From contig NZ_JAFIEU010000019.1 of the NCBI RefSeq assembly GCF_020832325.1, positions 91,402 through 155,401 on the forward strand: a stretch of DNA of 64,000 nucleotides, read 5' to 3'. Each line of letters begins with the position of its first letter. Positions within the stretch are counted from its first letter, which is position 1. This document shows positions 9,603-18,800 of the stretch, one piece after another. The stretch is from Lunatimonas sp. GTDB lineage: Bacteria > Bacteroidota > Bacteroidia > Cytophagales > Cyclobacteriaceae. Both the position numbers and the translations under genes were made by a program. The notes beneath the pieces are model-generated. The model had not been told where the DNA came from. It worked only from the letters and a program-made list of their open reading frames with translations, and did no database searches.

Positions 9603-10724
9603 TTAGTAATAAAAATAGTTGGTGGTTTCCAATCCGCTCGGTCCACGGGTCCTTCTTTGGCGGACTAGGTCAGAATCCGTAAACTCATACTCAAATTGAT
9701 AGGTGAAGGTGGTTCCATGCTCCTCGATTATCATTTTTTGCGGAAGCAAAGGCTGAATCAGGAGGCCTGGAATGTCCTGGAAATGAGCCAATGGATTGGT
9801 TTTTTGCAGGTAGTCGGTGTAAGTGATTTTTTTGGTCACGGCATAGGTTACCGGCGCCTCAAACGCATAGGTGGTGATGGTGTGCACGCTTCCACTGCTG
9901 AAATAGGTGAATACGGTGTAGGCATTCATCGCCGTAGTACCGTCTGGCAGACGTCTGTAGTGTTGGATGCCCGTCAGTATTCCGTCGTCTTCCACGTTAT
10001 ACTCGTCGACTTCAAGGGTTCCGCTGGAATCCAAGCGCTCATTTCGTTTTAGCTTGCCATTCTCGTAAGAGAAAATTTGCCGGTAATTGCCGGGTTCGCC
10101 ATTGATGCGAATGATCCTCCCAAAATCATCGTAGACGTACCTATATTCTCCCTCTGTGGTTAGGTTTCTGATAGATAGCCACCCGATTTTATTCAGGTTG
10201 CCGAGGTGGGAGTATTCATAACTCTGCCTGTGGAACCCCATCCCGTCGGATTCGAAATACCTCAATGAGCCAGACAATTCATTGTCGATGAGGAGTACAG
10301 TAGCGAAAAGGTTGCTTCCCTTCTCCAGGTCGCCCGTCAAAGCTAGAATTTGGAAGGTAGCCTCTTGGTTGCCATTAAACAGGTGGTCATCTACCGGTAC
10401 TACTTTGAAGGATACTTCGGTACTTCCCACTGCGACAGGGAGCGTTAGTTTTCCATTTTCGCTGAGGGGAGGGTCGGTCATGATCCGGTGGGTGGGCTGA
10501 CCGTCGATCACTTGGATATCGATGCTGCCTGCCTTCGATGCCGGCACTGTCAGTTGGACGTTGACATCGATTCCTTCGGATGCATTTTCGTACAGATTGA
10601 TGTTTGGCTGGGCAAAGCCTACAGACGCTGTCTTTTCTATGGGAAGCGTATCTTGCCTCTCTCCGCAGGAAAAGAGGCTTGCCAAGAGCATCCCCGTGCT
10701 ACACGCTGCAAGTAATTTATTCAT
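9603..10724 (-). CDS. Secreted lipoprotein with Calx-beta-like and YD-repeat-like segments
   Basis: From the ATG at 10724 the product is 373 residues with a lipoprotein signal (MLLASLFSCGERQ). Residues about 35-150 resemble a Calx-beta-like sandwich (NINLYENASEGIDVNVQLTV, later VSFKVVPVDDHLFNGNQEATFQI). The second half has wall-associated/YD-like text: YRYVYDDFGRIIRING, IFSYENGKLKRNERLDSSG, YNVEDDGILTG. Such lipoproteins are common in Bacteroidota and their function is not known. An upstream frame opening to 10856 has no signal peptide, so I reject that start. A strong terminator follows. Confidence 0.7.
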   Translation of the reverse strand: MNKLLAACSTGMLLASLFSCGERQDTLPIEKTASVGFAQPNINLYENASEGIDVNVQLTVPASKAGSIDIQVIDGQPTHRIMTDPPLSENGKLTLPVAVGSTEVSFKVVPVDDHLFNGNQEATFQILALTGDLEKGSNLFATVLLIDNELSGSLRYFESDGMGFHRQSYEYSHLGNLNKIGWLSIRNLTTEGEYRYVYDDFGRIIRINGEPGNYRQIFSYENGKLKRNERLDSSGTLEVDEYNVEDDGILTGIQHYRRLPDGTTAMNAYTVFTYFSSGSVHTITTYAFEAPVTYAVTKKITYTDYLQKTNPLAHFQDIPGLLIQPLLPQKMIIEEHGTTFTYQFEYEFTDSDLVRQRRTRGPSGLETTNYFYY

Positions 10725-11158
10725 GTTGTTCGTTGGTTTAGTTTTTTGCTTATGATGGTTTTTTCCCCTGGCAGGTTGCATGGGGAGTTTTCTTTTGAAG
10801 AACGAGGCTGTCCGAATAGTAGGATGGCCTGTTTGGGCATGCTTATAGGGTGGCAAGCTCTCTGGTGGTGAACTATTTCAGGAGCGTAGCCCTGAAGTCT
10901 TACCAGAAAAGCGGACAGTGCATACGTTTTACATTTGTGGTTGATAACGACGCTTCCTGTCACATTTTCCAATGCACCACGGAATAATGATGTCAGGGCT
11001 ACGCCCCTGTGTTTCCCAACCAAAACTTCGTTCTACTAAGATCTCAGGGCTAAAGCCCCTATTGTTCCAGGTTTTCAGTTCCAAAGGCTGTTTGGCTTTC
11101 AAAAGCCAAACCTCTTCCGTACTTACCCATAACATCCACTTTACGAAAAGTTCAGGGC
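10725..11158. other. 434-bp intergenic stretch with short palindromes, no gene
   Basis: No convincing coding sequence is present; the open frames here read through repeats. It holds the CAGGGCT-type palindromes and a hairpin listed separately. Confidence 0.6.
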
Positions 11159-11160
11159 TT
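10879..11160. repeat. Cluster of four CAGGGCT...GCCCCTG palindromic units
   Basis: Units are at 10879-10894 (inverted orientation), 10994-11009, 11045-11060 and a half unit at 11153-11160. Each is a short imperfect palindrome such as CAGGGCTACGCCCCTG. The last reaches into the stop region of the DinB-like gene. They resemble small interspersed REP-like elements; no REP-associated transposase is in the window. Confidence 0.55.
11090..11111. terminator. Hairpin between DinB cluster and repeats
   Basis: A 10-bp stem (GTTTGGCTTT / AAAGCCAAAC) with a 2-base centre lies about 50 bp past the DinB-like stop on the minus strand. There is no long T-run, so it is only a possible terminator or RNA-stabilising hairpin. 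Confidence 0.35.
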
Positions 11161-11725
11161 ATCGATTTTGAAACCTTGCGATCTGTGCCTGGGCCTGTAC
11201 GATATGGCGTTGGTTGTGCACCAGTAAGAACTCGATGGCTTCGCCCGGGCTTAGACTGACTAACGGGGAAATCGACGTGGTTACGCGGCCGCTGTTGAGG
11301 TTGGTGTTGGTCGCTACGTGTAGGATCTGCTGCACGGTCTCCAGCGTGTCGATGAAGACCGCTACCGGTTGGTAGGGGTCATCCCGGTGCCGATTCGGTT
11401 GGTGTTTTTTGATGGCCTTGTATTTCTTTCCGTTTTCGCTTGGCGCCATCATACGGATAAAGTAGGCGGCGAGCCAGGATTTTCGGACCGGTGCTTCCGG
11501 TTCATAATTCGCTAGGGGATTCAATTTGGCTTGAATTCTGGGAAGGTAATGGGCCGCGTAGGTGTTGAGGTGTTCCAGACACTGGCACACCGACCATTCG
11601 CCGGCATTAGAATATATCAGGATATCTTCCGGTAGGTTTTGAAAAACCTCGGTGGAGGTCTGCAACTGTTCCTCCACCAAGGCTTCCATTTGGGATATCC
11701 ATTGTGTCTTACTCTGCGAGTTCAT
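11159..11725 (-). CDS. DinB-like (four-helix, metal-binding) protein
   Basis: The 188-residue protein is a DinB/YfiT-type four-helix bundle. The three likely metal ligands are the His in ECSVCQCLEHLN-like context (CQCLEHLNTYAAHY, near residue 52) and the two His in HNQRHIVQAQ near residues 170-174. It has no signal peptide and is cytoplasmic. Members act as thiol-dependent S-transferases or are uncharacterised. Its start overlaps the upstream DUF4345 gene by 17 bp, so the two are co-transcribed. Confidence 0.8.
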   Translation of the reverse strand: MNSQSKTQWISQMEALVEEQLQTSTEVFQNLPEDILIYSNAGEWSVCQCLEHLNTYAAHYLPRIQAKLNPLANYEPEAPVRKSWLAAYFIRMMAPSENGKKYKAIKKHQPNRHRDDPYQPVAVFIDTLETVQQILHVATNTNLNSGRVTTSISPLVSLSPGEAIEFLLVHNQRHIVQAQAQIARFQNR

Positions 11726-12143
11726 AGGTCAAGGCATCTGTTTTGGCTACTACTTTATGGGCTGTGAGCAACCCAAGGGCAGTAGCGAAGAAAACGGTTT
11801 CGATAAAAAGCCATTGGCTGCCAAAAGGTCCCAGTTCCCCTTCGATCAGGATTGTTAGCACCCGTGAAAGGGCATAGAATCCCCATAGCATAACCAGAAA
11901 GCCCAATCCCTGTGTCGGATTTTTAAGGGCCAAATATACCAACGTAATAAAGATGGTCAGTCCTACGCCCCCATAGACACCCCGGATGGAACTGAACGCA
12001 TCCGTATTGGAAAGGTCTACCTGTACCAAATCCATCACCGATTGGGGAGAAGCAAAAGCCATAAGGCTTACCGAAAGCAGGGCCATACCCGAAAACAGGA
12101 TAAAACCTCTGGAGCATGTCATTAGAATTTTAGTCGTTTGCAT
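11709..12143 (-). CDS. DUF4345-type four-helix membrane protein
   Basis: The 144-residue protein has about four membrane segments (residues about 12-30, 52-70, 78-98, 110-130) and the DUF4345 signature SIRGVYGGVGL. No activity is known for the family. It overlaps the DinB-like gene downstream and lies 96 bp after the Crp-type regulator gene, which probably controls the cluster. Confidence 0.75.
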   Translation of the reverse strand: MQTTKILMTCSRGFILFSGMALLSVSLMAFASPQSVMDLVQVDLSNTDAFSSIRGVYGGVGLTIFITLVYLALKNPTQGLGFLVMLWGFYALSRVLTILIEGELGPFGSQWLFIETVFFATALGLLTAHKVVAKTDALTYELAE

Positions 12144-12239
12144 ATAAGTGGTGTTTTTTTACCCTGCAAAGTTGGTGTTCGGGGATGGGGTAATTCTTGG
12201 TATTTGCCAAGATTTGCGCTCACAGTACCTATAAAAGGG

Positions 12240-12884
12240 TTAGGGATATGGTCGACCTATGCATCTAACTATAGAGGTTAGTGCTTTTTTCGGGGAAAGG
12301 CGCTGTAAGAGTTTGACCTTGTTCATCAATTTACTGAAATTCGTCGGGTCAATACCGATGTAGTTGGCTAGGTATTTATGTGGCACCAACTGTAGGATAT
12401 GGGGGCTGCGCTGAAGCAATTTCCGGAACTTCTCCTCGGAGCTGAAGGTCTGAAGCTCAACCTGTCTTTCCAAAACCCCGGAAAGCGCGGCGGAGACACC
12501 AAGCAGGAGGAATCTGGAAATCCCTGGGTGTTTTTGGGCCAATTTTTCCAGATCATCGCGCGAGGTGCGTAAAAAGGAAGAGTTGGTAAGGGATTCAAAA
12601 GAATAGTTAGCGGGGCTCTCTAACATAAAGGAGTCCAGGATACCGCCAAAGGAATGGGGATAGGTAAAGACCAGAGTCGCCTCCTTATCTTGGTCTTCGT
12701 AAAATATCCGCTGTAACCCCTCTGTGATAAAATACAGGTAATCCTCCCGTTGTCCTACGGCGGTGAGGCAGTTTTTTCGTTTACAAGAGTAGGGCTTCCA
12801 TACCTCCAGATAGTCCAGCCACTCTTCGTCGGTCAGCGGGTAAATGGAAAGGGTAACCTTTTTTAGGAAGTCTATATCGGTCAT
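12240..12884 (-). CDS. Crp/Fnr-family transcriptional regulator
   Basis: The 214-residue protein has a cyclic-nucleotide-binding-like sensor domain (residues about 20-125, YLYFITEGLQRIFYEDQDKEATLVF) and a C-terminal helix-turn-helix (VPHKYLANYIGIDPTNFSKLMNKVK). It lacks an obvious Fnr-type Cys cluster. It is divergent from the hemerythrin gene, with a TCACA-N6-TGTGG site in the shared region. Many Bacteroidota Crp-like proteins of this type control adjacent small membrane and detoxification genes. Confidence 0.88.
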   Translation of the reverse strand: MTDIDFLKKVTLSIYPLTDEEWLDYLEVWKPYSCKRKNCLTAVGQREDYLYFITEGLQRIFYEDQDKEATLVFTYPHSFGGILDSFMLESPANYSFESLTNSSFLRTSRDDLEKLAQKHPGISRFLLLGVSAALSGVLERQVELQTFSSEEKFRKLLQRSPHILQLVPHKYLANYIGIDPTNFSKLMNKVKLLQRLSPKKALTSIVRCIGRPYP

Positions 12885-13051
12885 GGGTTGGCGCTGATGT
12901 TGGTTGGTTTTTGCGATAAACGGGGCAGAACCAAGTCTAGGGCTGTCCAGTCTGGAGGGCTTAATTTATCTATTTTTTTGCGCTATTCCATAATCGTTGA
13001 ATTCCGGCAGGTCGGATACGTCTGCAAGTTCGCAGTTTCCCTACCGGTGAA

Positions 13052-13067
13052 TCACATCATCATGTGG
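13052..13067. promoter_or_regulatory. Candidate operator TCACA-N6-TGTGG
   Basis: This is the third site of the layout seen at 3685 and 9517, between the divergent Crp-type regulator and hemerythrin genes. Only the palindrome arms are shared; the spacer differs. Confidence 0.35.
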
Positions 13068-13134
13068 TTTTCAGGCCTCCCCTGCAACGCGGCTCGCATA
13101 AATGCCATCAATGGAGTAAAATTATTCAAACTCA

Positions 13135-13812
13135 ATGCACATGGAAAAGATGAGATTAAACCCCTACTTATTACCTCACAAAGGCTTGAGGTACCTGCTT
13201 GCCAAGGTCTCCCTGATGGCGGGAAACCTGGATAGTAACCTTCCCGAAGAAGTGGACCAATTGAAGACACTTTCCAATGAACTATTCTTTCTGTTGGAGC
13301 AGCATGCCCATGTGGAAGATCACATGATATTGCCGGATTTGGAAAAAAAGTGCCCCGGAAGCACTGAGGAGAACCACGAAGAACACGAATACTTGGAGGG
13401 TCTCGTCGCACAGCTTCAAACCCAGGTAAACGGACTTCAAGCGGGGAGCAATCCCACCGCGTTCAACGCGTATTTTTTTGACCTTTCGGACTTTCATGCC
13501 AAGTACCTGACCCACATGTTGATGGAAGAGCGGCAGGTATTGGGCTTGATATGGAAACACTACACCGATGAGGAGCTGGCGGCACAGCACCATGCGATTA
13601 TCTCCTCGTTTTCGCCGGAGAAGATCCTTCGCTGGTTTCGGTACATCGTGCCAGCCTTAAGCCCTGCCGAGCGGTTGATGGTATTGGGAGGCTTAAAAGC
13701 CAATGCACCCAAGGTGTTTTTTGATGCACTTATGGAGGTGATTGGTCAGGAAATGGATCCAAGGCGATTTATTGTGTTAAGGGAGTCCTTGGCAGAGGGT
13801 GCACTTGTGTAG
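13135..13812 (+). CDS. Hemerythrin-domain protein
   Basis: The 225-residue cytoplasmic protein has a hemerythrin HHE domain in its first ~150 residues, with metal-ligand-like motifs PHKGLRYLLAK, EQHAHVEDHMILPDLE, HEEHEYLEG and FHAKYLTHMLMEE. Such proteins bind a di-iron centre and deal with O2, NO or iron. The C-terminal ~70 residues (from about 155) form an extra helical segment of unknown role. An alternative start is the ATG two codons later at 13141. It is divergent from the Crp-type regulator, which may control it. Confidence 0.85.
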   Translation: MHMEKMRLNPYLLPHKGLRYLLAKVSLMAGNLDSNLPEEVDQLKTLSNELFFLLEQHAHVEDHMILPDLEKKCPGSTEENHEEHEYLEGLVAQLQTQVNGLQAGSNPTAFNAYFFDLSDFHAKYLTHMLMEERQVLGLIWKHYTDEELAAQHHAIISSFSPEKILRWFRYIVPALSPAERLMVLGGLKANAPKVFFDALMEVIGQEMDPRRFIVLRESLAEGALV

Positions 13813-13873
13813 TAACATTCATAATAAGATGGCCGGTTCATAGTGGCCTGTATTCGTAATTAACCAAATAACA

Positions 13874-14398
13874 ATGAAATCGAACATAGTAAAGTTATGG
13901 CTATTGGGTGCATTCCTGCTGGGTGCATGCCAAGAGGAAGATGTTGTTCCCTCAGTGAGTCCCATTGTTGGGGAATGGGTGGCTGCCGAAGGGCAGTTCC
14001 TCGCGCTAACCGTAGATGGCGAGGAGAAGACCAAACAGGAATTTGGTGTGGAGGTTCTAAAGGTACATGAAACCGTAGCGGAGCATGCTGCATTGGAGTA
14101 CCTCCAACAAAGCTTTCTGGGCCCCATAGACGGCCAATCTCCCAAGTTGGTGTTTGCCAGTACGGACCAGCTTTCCGCTACATTGGCTGGAGAGGAGGTA
14201 CAGGGAAACTGGCATTTTCAGAATGATGGGACCATCCTGAAGCTGTTGGTGCCTGGACTGCATGAAAATGGGTACTTCTTTAACCTGAAAAAGCTGACGC
14301 TGCACGAGTTGCAATTGGACTGGAGCTGGGATATGGTCTTTCTGGGAGATGAGGGCGAATTGTTGCGGATAGGTTTGGTCATTAAATTGGTTCGCTGA
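13874..14398 (+). CDS. Small lipoprotein of unknown function
   Basis: The 174-residue product has a lipoprotein signal (LLGAFLLGACQEED). The rest, starting IVGEWVAAEGQFLALTVDG and including VQGNWHFQNDGTILKLL, looks like a lipocalin-type beta barrel of the kind seen in many Bacteroidota lipoproteins. Its TGA at 14396-14398 is followed one base later by the ATG of the methyltransferase gene, so they form an operon. Confidence 0.7.
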   Translation: MKSNIVKLWLLGAFLLGACQEEDVVPSVSPIVGEWVAAEGQFLALTVDGEEKTKQEFGVEVLKVHETVAEHAALEYLQQSFLGPIDGQSPKLVFASTDQLSATLAGEEVQGNWHFQNDGTILKLLVPGLHENGYFFNLKKLTLHELQLDWSWDMVFLGDEGELLRIGLVIKLVR

Positions 14399-14399
14399 T

Positions 14400-15473
14400 A
14401 TGTGCATGGCCTGTGACATGGATCCTGCTAAAGCCGAGGGTTTTGCAGGATCCATCATCGAAATGATCAATCAGGGTGCGTTGGGCATTTTGGTGTCAAT
14501 GGGGCATCAATTGGGGCTGTTTGATGCCATGGTAGGTGTGCCTCCGATCAGCTCTGTGGAATTGGCAGCTAGTACTGGCCTTCAGGAACGCTATGTCCGG
14601 GAGTGGCTGCATGCGATGGCAGCGGGCAGGATTGTGGAAGTAGATGACAGTTCCACCTACTTTCACCTTCCCCAGGAGCATGCGCAATTCCTAAGTAGAA
14701 AGTTTCCGGGGGACAACTTGGCCTTATTTGCCCAGTACATTCCCGTTTTGGCGGGGGTAGAACAGCAGGTGATCCAGTGCTTTAAGCAAGGTGGCGGCGT
14801 TGCCTATGAGGAATATGGTAGATTTCACGAAGTAATGGCCGAGGACAGTGGTCAGACCATCTTGGGGGCGCTGTTTGACTACATTCTGCCGTTGGTGCCC
14901 GGACTCAGAGAGAAGCTGGAATCAGGCATCAATGTATTGGATATCGGGTGCGGCAGTGGTAGAGCTTTGGTTTTGATGGGTGAGACTTTTCCCAACTCCC
15001 GCTTTTTGGGTATAGATTTGTGTGCCGAACCATTGGAGCGGGCCAGGAAAGCGGTAAAGGATAAAGGCTTGGAAAACGTCTTTTTTATCCAAGCGGATCT
15101 GACCACCTTCCGGCCGGAAGGTAAGTTCGATTTCGTCACAGCTTTTGACGCGATTCATGATCAGGCCCGGCCCGATTTGGTATTGGCGACGGTGTATGAT
15201 TGCTTGAAAGAGGACGGTACCTTTCTGATGCAAGATATTGATGCTTCGGAAAAGGTGGCCAATAACCTTGATCATCCGTTTGGACGATTGCTGTACAGCA
15301 TTTCTACATTGCATTGCACCACCGTTTCGCTGGCGCAAGGAGGGATGGGATTGGGTACCATGTGGGGAACCGAACAGGCAAACAGGATGCTATTGGAGGC
15401 GGGTTTTCACCGCGTGCAGGAAAACCGACTGGCGCACGACCCCATGAACTGCTATTTTGTGGTGGGGAAGTAG
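14400..15473 (+). CDS. SAM-dependent methyltransferase with N-terminal winged helix (Rv2258c-like)
   Basis: Residues about 15-95 form a winged-helix dimerisation domain (LGLFDAMVG, LAASTGLQERYVREWLHAM). Residues about 175-340 are a Rossmann methyltransferase with the SAM loop VLDIGCGSGRAL, acidic GIDLCAEPL and FDFVTAFDAIHDQ. The layout matches Rv2258c-type enzymes, whose substrates are unknown small molecules. It is cytoplasmic and follows the small lipoprotein gene after one base. A strong inverted repeat lies 60 bp past the stop. Confidence 0.85.
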   Translation: MCMACDMDPAKAEGFAGSIIEMINQGALGILVSMGHQLGLFDAMVGVPPISSVELAASTGLQERYVREWLHAMAAGRIVEVDDSSTYFHLPQEHAQFLSRKFPGDNLALFAQYIPVLAGVEQQVIQCFKQGGGVAYEEYGRFHEVMAEDSGQTILGALFDYILPLVPGLREKLESGINVLDIGCGSGRALVLMGETFPNSRFLGIDLCAEPLERARKAVKDKGLENVFFIQADLTTFRPEGKFDFVTAFDAIHDQARPDLVLATVYDCLKEDGTFLMQDIDASEKVANNLDHPFGRLLYSISTLHCTTVSLAQGGMGLGTMWGTEQANRMLLEAGFHRVQENRLAHDPMNCYFVVGK

Positions 15474-15828
15474 TTCTGGGGGAGCCATTTTCCGCTGTAA
15501 CGAAGAATCAAACGATTGTAAATAGTTCCATTGCCTTCCATTACCACCCCACTCAACAAGAGTGGGGTGGTAATGGAAGGCCCAATGGGCTAAACCAATT
15601 TTTTGTGGTGTGCCGATTTTCTTGTATAGGCTTTAGTTAGAACAGTCTTCTATTGCAAAAACGTCTCGGTATACAGAAAATAGATTCCTGCGAAACCCGA
15701 AGTTATATTTCTAAAAGCACTTCTTTCCCTCAAAATCCGAAAGGGAAATGGGGATTTTACGAAAAAGAAAGTACATTTAGCAATCGTTTTTCCCTTACGG
15801 GCTTTCGTGACCTAAAATTACCCCATAC
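15474..15828. other. 355-bp intergenic stretch before the polysaccharide locus
   Basis: It contains the strong inverted repeat at 15533-15581. A GTACATTTAGC stretch about 60 bp before the sulfatase-rhamnosidase gene faintly resembles the 26-bp promoter motif. I see no gene. Confidence 0.5.
15533..15581. repeat. Perfect 22-bp inverted repeat, 5-base loop
   Basis: Arms 15533-15554 and 15560-15581 are perfectly complementary around AACAA. Pairing extends outward (CCATTG with CAATGG) past a 2-base bulge. There is no adjacent T-run, although TTTTTT occurs about 14 bp later. It may end transcription of the methyltransferase operon or be a REP-like mobile palindrome. Confidence 0.75.
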
Positions 15829-18800
15829 ATGTTTAAGACCATTTATACCCTGTTGGCATGGGCGGCCTTCGCACAGCTTCCATGCCTAGCCCAATCTCAA
15901 TCCCCCGCCGACCAACCTAAAAAACCCAACATCATCTTTATCCTCACCGATGACCAACGCTGGGATGCCTTGGGATATGCCGGCAACGAACTGATTCACA
16001 CGCCGGAAATGGACCGACTTGCGGAGGAAGGCTCCTATTTTCCAAATGCGCTTGTAACCACCCCCATTTGTGCAGCTAGCCGCGCAACCATATTTTCCGG
16101 ACTCTACGAGCGCACCCACGCGTATACCTTTCAGACCGGCCCTATCAAAAATGAATTTATGGAGACTGCCTACCCCAAGCTACTGAAGGAAGCGGGTTAC
16201 CGGGTAGGGTTTTACGGAAAATACGGTGTGAATCACAAGGATCTCGCCGGTCAATTTGATGAGTACGATTCCTATGACCGAAACGGTCAGTTTAAAGATC
16301 ACAGAGGGTATTTCTACAAAACGATCGACGGGGATACCGTGCATTTGACGCGCTACACCGGGCATCAGGCACTGGAGTTTATCGAGAAGGCCCGGCCGGA
16401 CGAACCCTTTTGCCTATCACTGTCCTTCAGTGCCCCCCACGCGCACGATCCTGCCGAATTGCAGTATTTTTGGCAAAAGGAAGTAGACCCACTCTTGCAA
16501 AACGTCACCATGCCGGGCCCGGATTTGGCAGAGGACAAGTACTTTGATGCGCAGCCCGACTTTGTCAAGCGTGGGTTTAATCGCCTTCGCTGGACCTGGC
16601 GTTATGATACACCGGAAAAGTATCAGCATAGCATGAAGGGCTACTACCGTATGATCTCAGGGATTGACTTGGAGATAGCGAAGATCCGGAAACATTTGGC
16701 AGACAAAGGCTTGGACAAGAATACGGTCATCATCTTAATGGGAGACAACGGATACTTTACCGGAGAGCGGCAATTGGCCGGAAAGTGGCTTTTGTACGAT
16801 AATTCCATCCGGGTACCGCTCATGGTGTACGATCCGCGACTAAGCAGCCATGTGGATTCCCCCGAGATGGCTGCAAACGTGGACGTGCCCGCCACCATTC
16901 TTGACTTGGCCGGCGTGCAGATACCGGCAAACTACCAAGGGAAGAGCCTGTTGCCGGTAATCAAGGGAGAGAAACTCAATCGGGATACCGTTTTGATCGA
17001 ACACTTGTGGGATTTTGAGAATATTCCACCTAGCGAAGGCTTGCGCACAGCCGAATGGAAGTACTTCCGATATGTAAACGATAAGTCGGTAGAAGAGCTC
17101 TACCACTTGGCTGAGGATCCGAAAGAAATCAACAATCTGGCCAATGATCCCCGTCACTCCGACAGGTTACGGACGTTTAGGCAAAAGCTAGACATGCTCA
17201 CCGAGCAGCTTTCCGATGAAACCACCGCTGCTCCTGAAAACCTCCACGTAGAAATGATCCGTAACCCTTTCGGACTTACGCTGGCAACGAATGCGCCGGT
17301 TTTTGGCTGGCAGGTGCCGAAGGGTTTGGTCTTTCAGTCTGCGTACCAACTGCTAGTAAGTAGTACCAAAGAGAAAATAGATCAGAACCTCGGTGATGTG
17401 TGGGACAGCGGAAAGGTAATCGGCAGTCAATCGGTAAATATCTCTTACGGAGGACCGGCCTTGACGGAGCACAGAACCTACTTCTGGAAGGTTAGACTTT
17501 GGGACGGAGACAATCGGACCGGCAGGTACGGGGAAGCGATGAACTTTCGGGTTGGAACCCCGGAAGGCTACTTGACCACCGCCAATCATTTTCTGCAGGA
17601 GGATGTTTCCCCCCAGGAGATGAGGAAAGTATCTGGAGATACCTGGTTGGTAGATTTTGGGAAGGCGGCTTTTGCCAATTTAGCGTTGCATTATCCGTCC
17701 GACCGATCGGAGACACTGACCGTACGGCTTGGTGAGCAGTTGGTGAACGGCCGAATCAATCGGTCCCCGCAAGGGCATATCCGATATCAGGAAGTGAAGG
17801 TTTCGGTATCGCCCGGGACAAATCGCTATGTATTGCAACTGCCTCCGGATGAGCGCAACACGGGTCCTGCAGCGGTGGCCTTGCCAGACACTTTTCCTGT
17901 CCTGCTGCCCTTTCGGTATGCTGAGATCGTAGCTCGAAAACAACCACAGGAGGTGATCCAACAGGCTTATTTCGGCTACTTTGAGGAAGATCACAGTAGC
18001 TTTAGCAGTTCAGATACAGTCCTAAATCAGGTTTGGGACCTGTGTAAGTACACCATGAAGGCCACTTCCTTTGCCGGGATTTACGTGGATGGGGATAGGG
18101 AGCGCATTCCCTACGAGGCCGATGCCTACATCAATCAGTTGAGCCATTACGCCGTAGACTGGGAATACCCCATTGCACGAAGAAGCATCGAGTACTTCAT
18201 GGAGAACCCGACCTGGCCAACAGAATGGCAGCTACATTTGGCCTTGATGTTTTACGAGGACTATCTCTACACCGGAAATACCACGTTGATCGAAAAGTAC
18301 TACGATGAGTTAAAGCATAAAACGCTGATGGAGTTGGCTCGGGAGGACGGGCTAATCAGTTCGGAGCGGGCTACACCGGAGTTTATGGAAAAGCTAGGTT
18401 TCAAAGATCCAACGATACAGCTAGCCGATATCGTGGATTGGCCCCCCGCACAGAAAGATACCGGATGGCAGCTGGCGACTGCAGAGGGCGAACGGGACGG
18501 ATTTGTGTTCAAACCCATCAATACGGTCATTAATGCGCTCTATTTCAAGAACCTCGAAATTATGGGAGAGTTTGCACGCCTGCTGGGAAGGAACTCCGAA
18601 GCTTTGGAGTACGAGTTGATGGCAGCCAAAGTAAAAAAAGCGGTGACTGAAAAGCTCATGGACCGGGAAAAGGGTATCTACTTGGACGGGGAAGGAGCCG
18701 GGCATTCCTCGCTCCATGCCAACATGATGCCCCTCGCTTTTAACATGGTGGCCGATGAACACCTTCCCGCGGTAGTGGAATTTATCAAATCGAGGGGCAT

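Noticed and set aside
10721..11023. Minus-strand frame of about 100 residues upstream of the lipoprotein gene
   Set aside because: It reads through the CAGGGCT palindromes and lacks any protein-like feature; the lipoprotein signal starts at 10724 instead.
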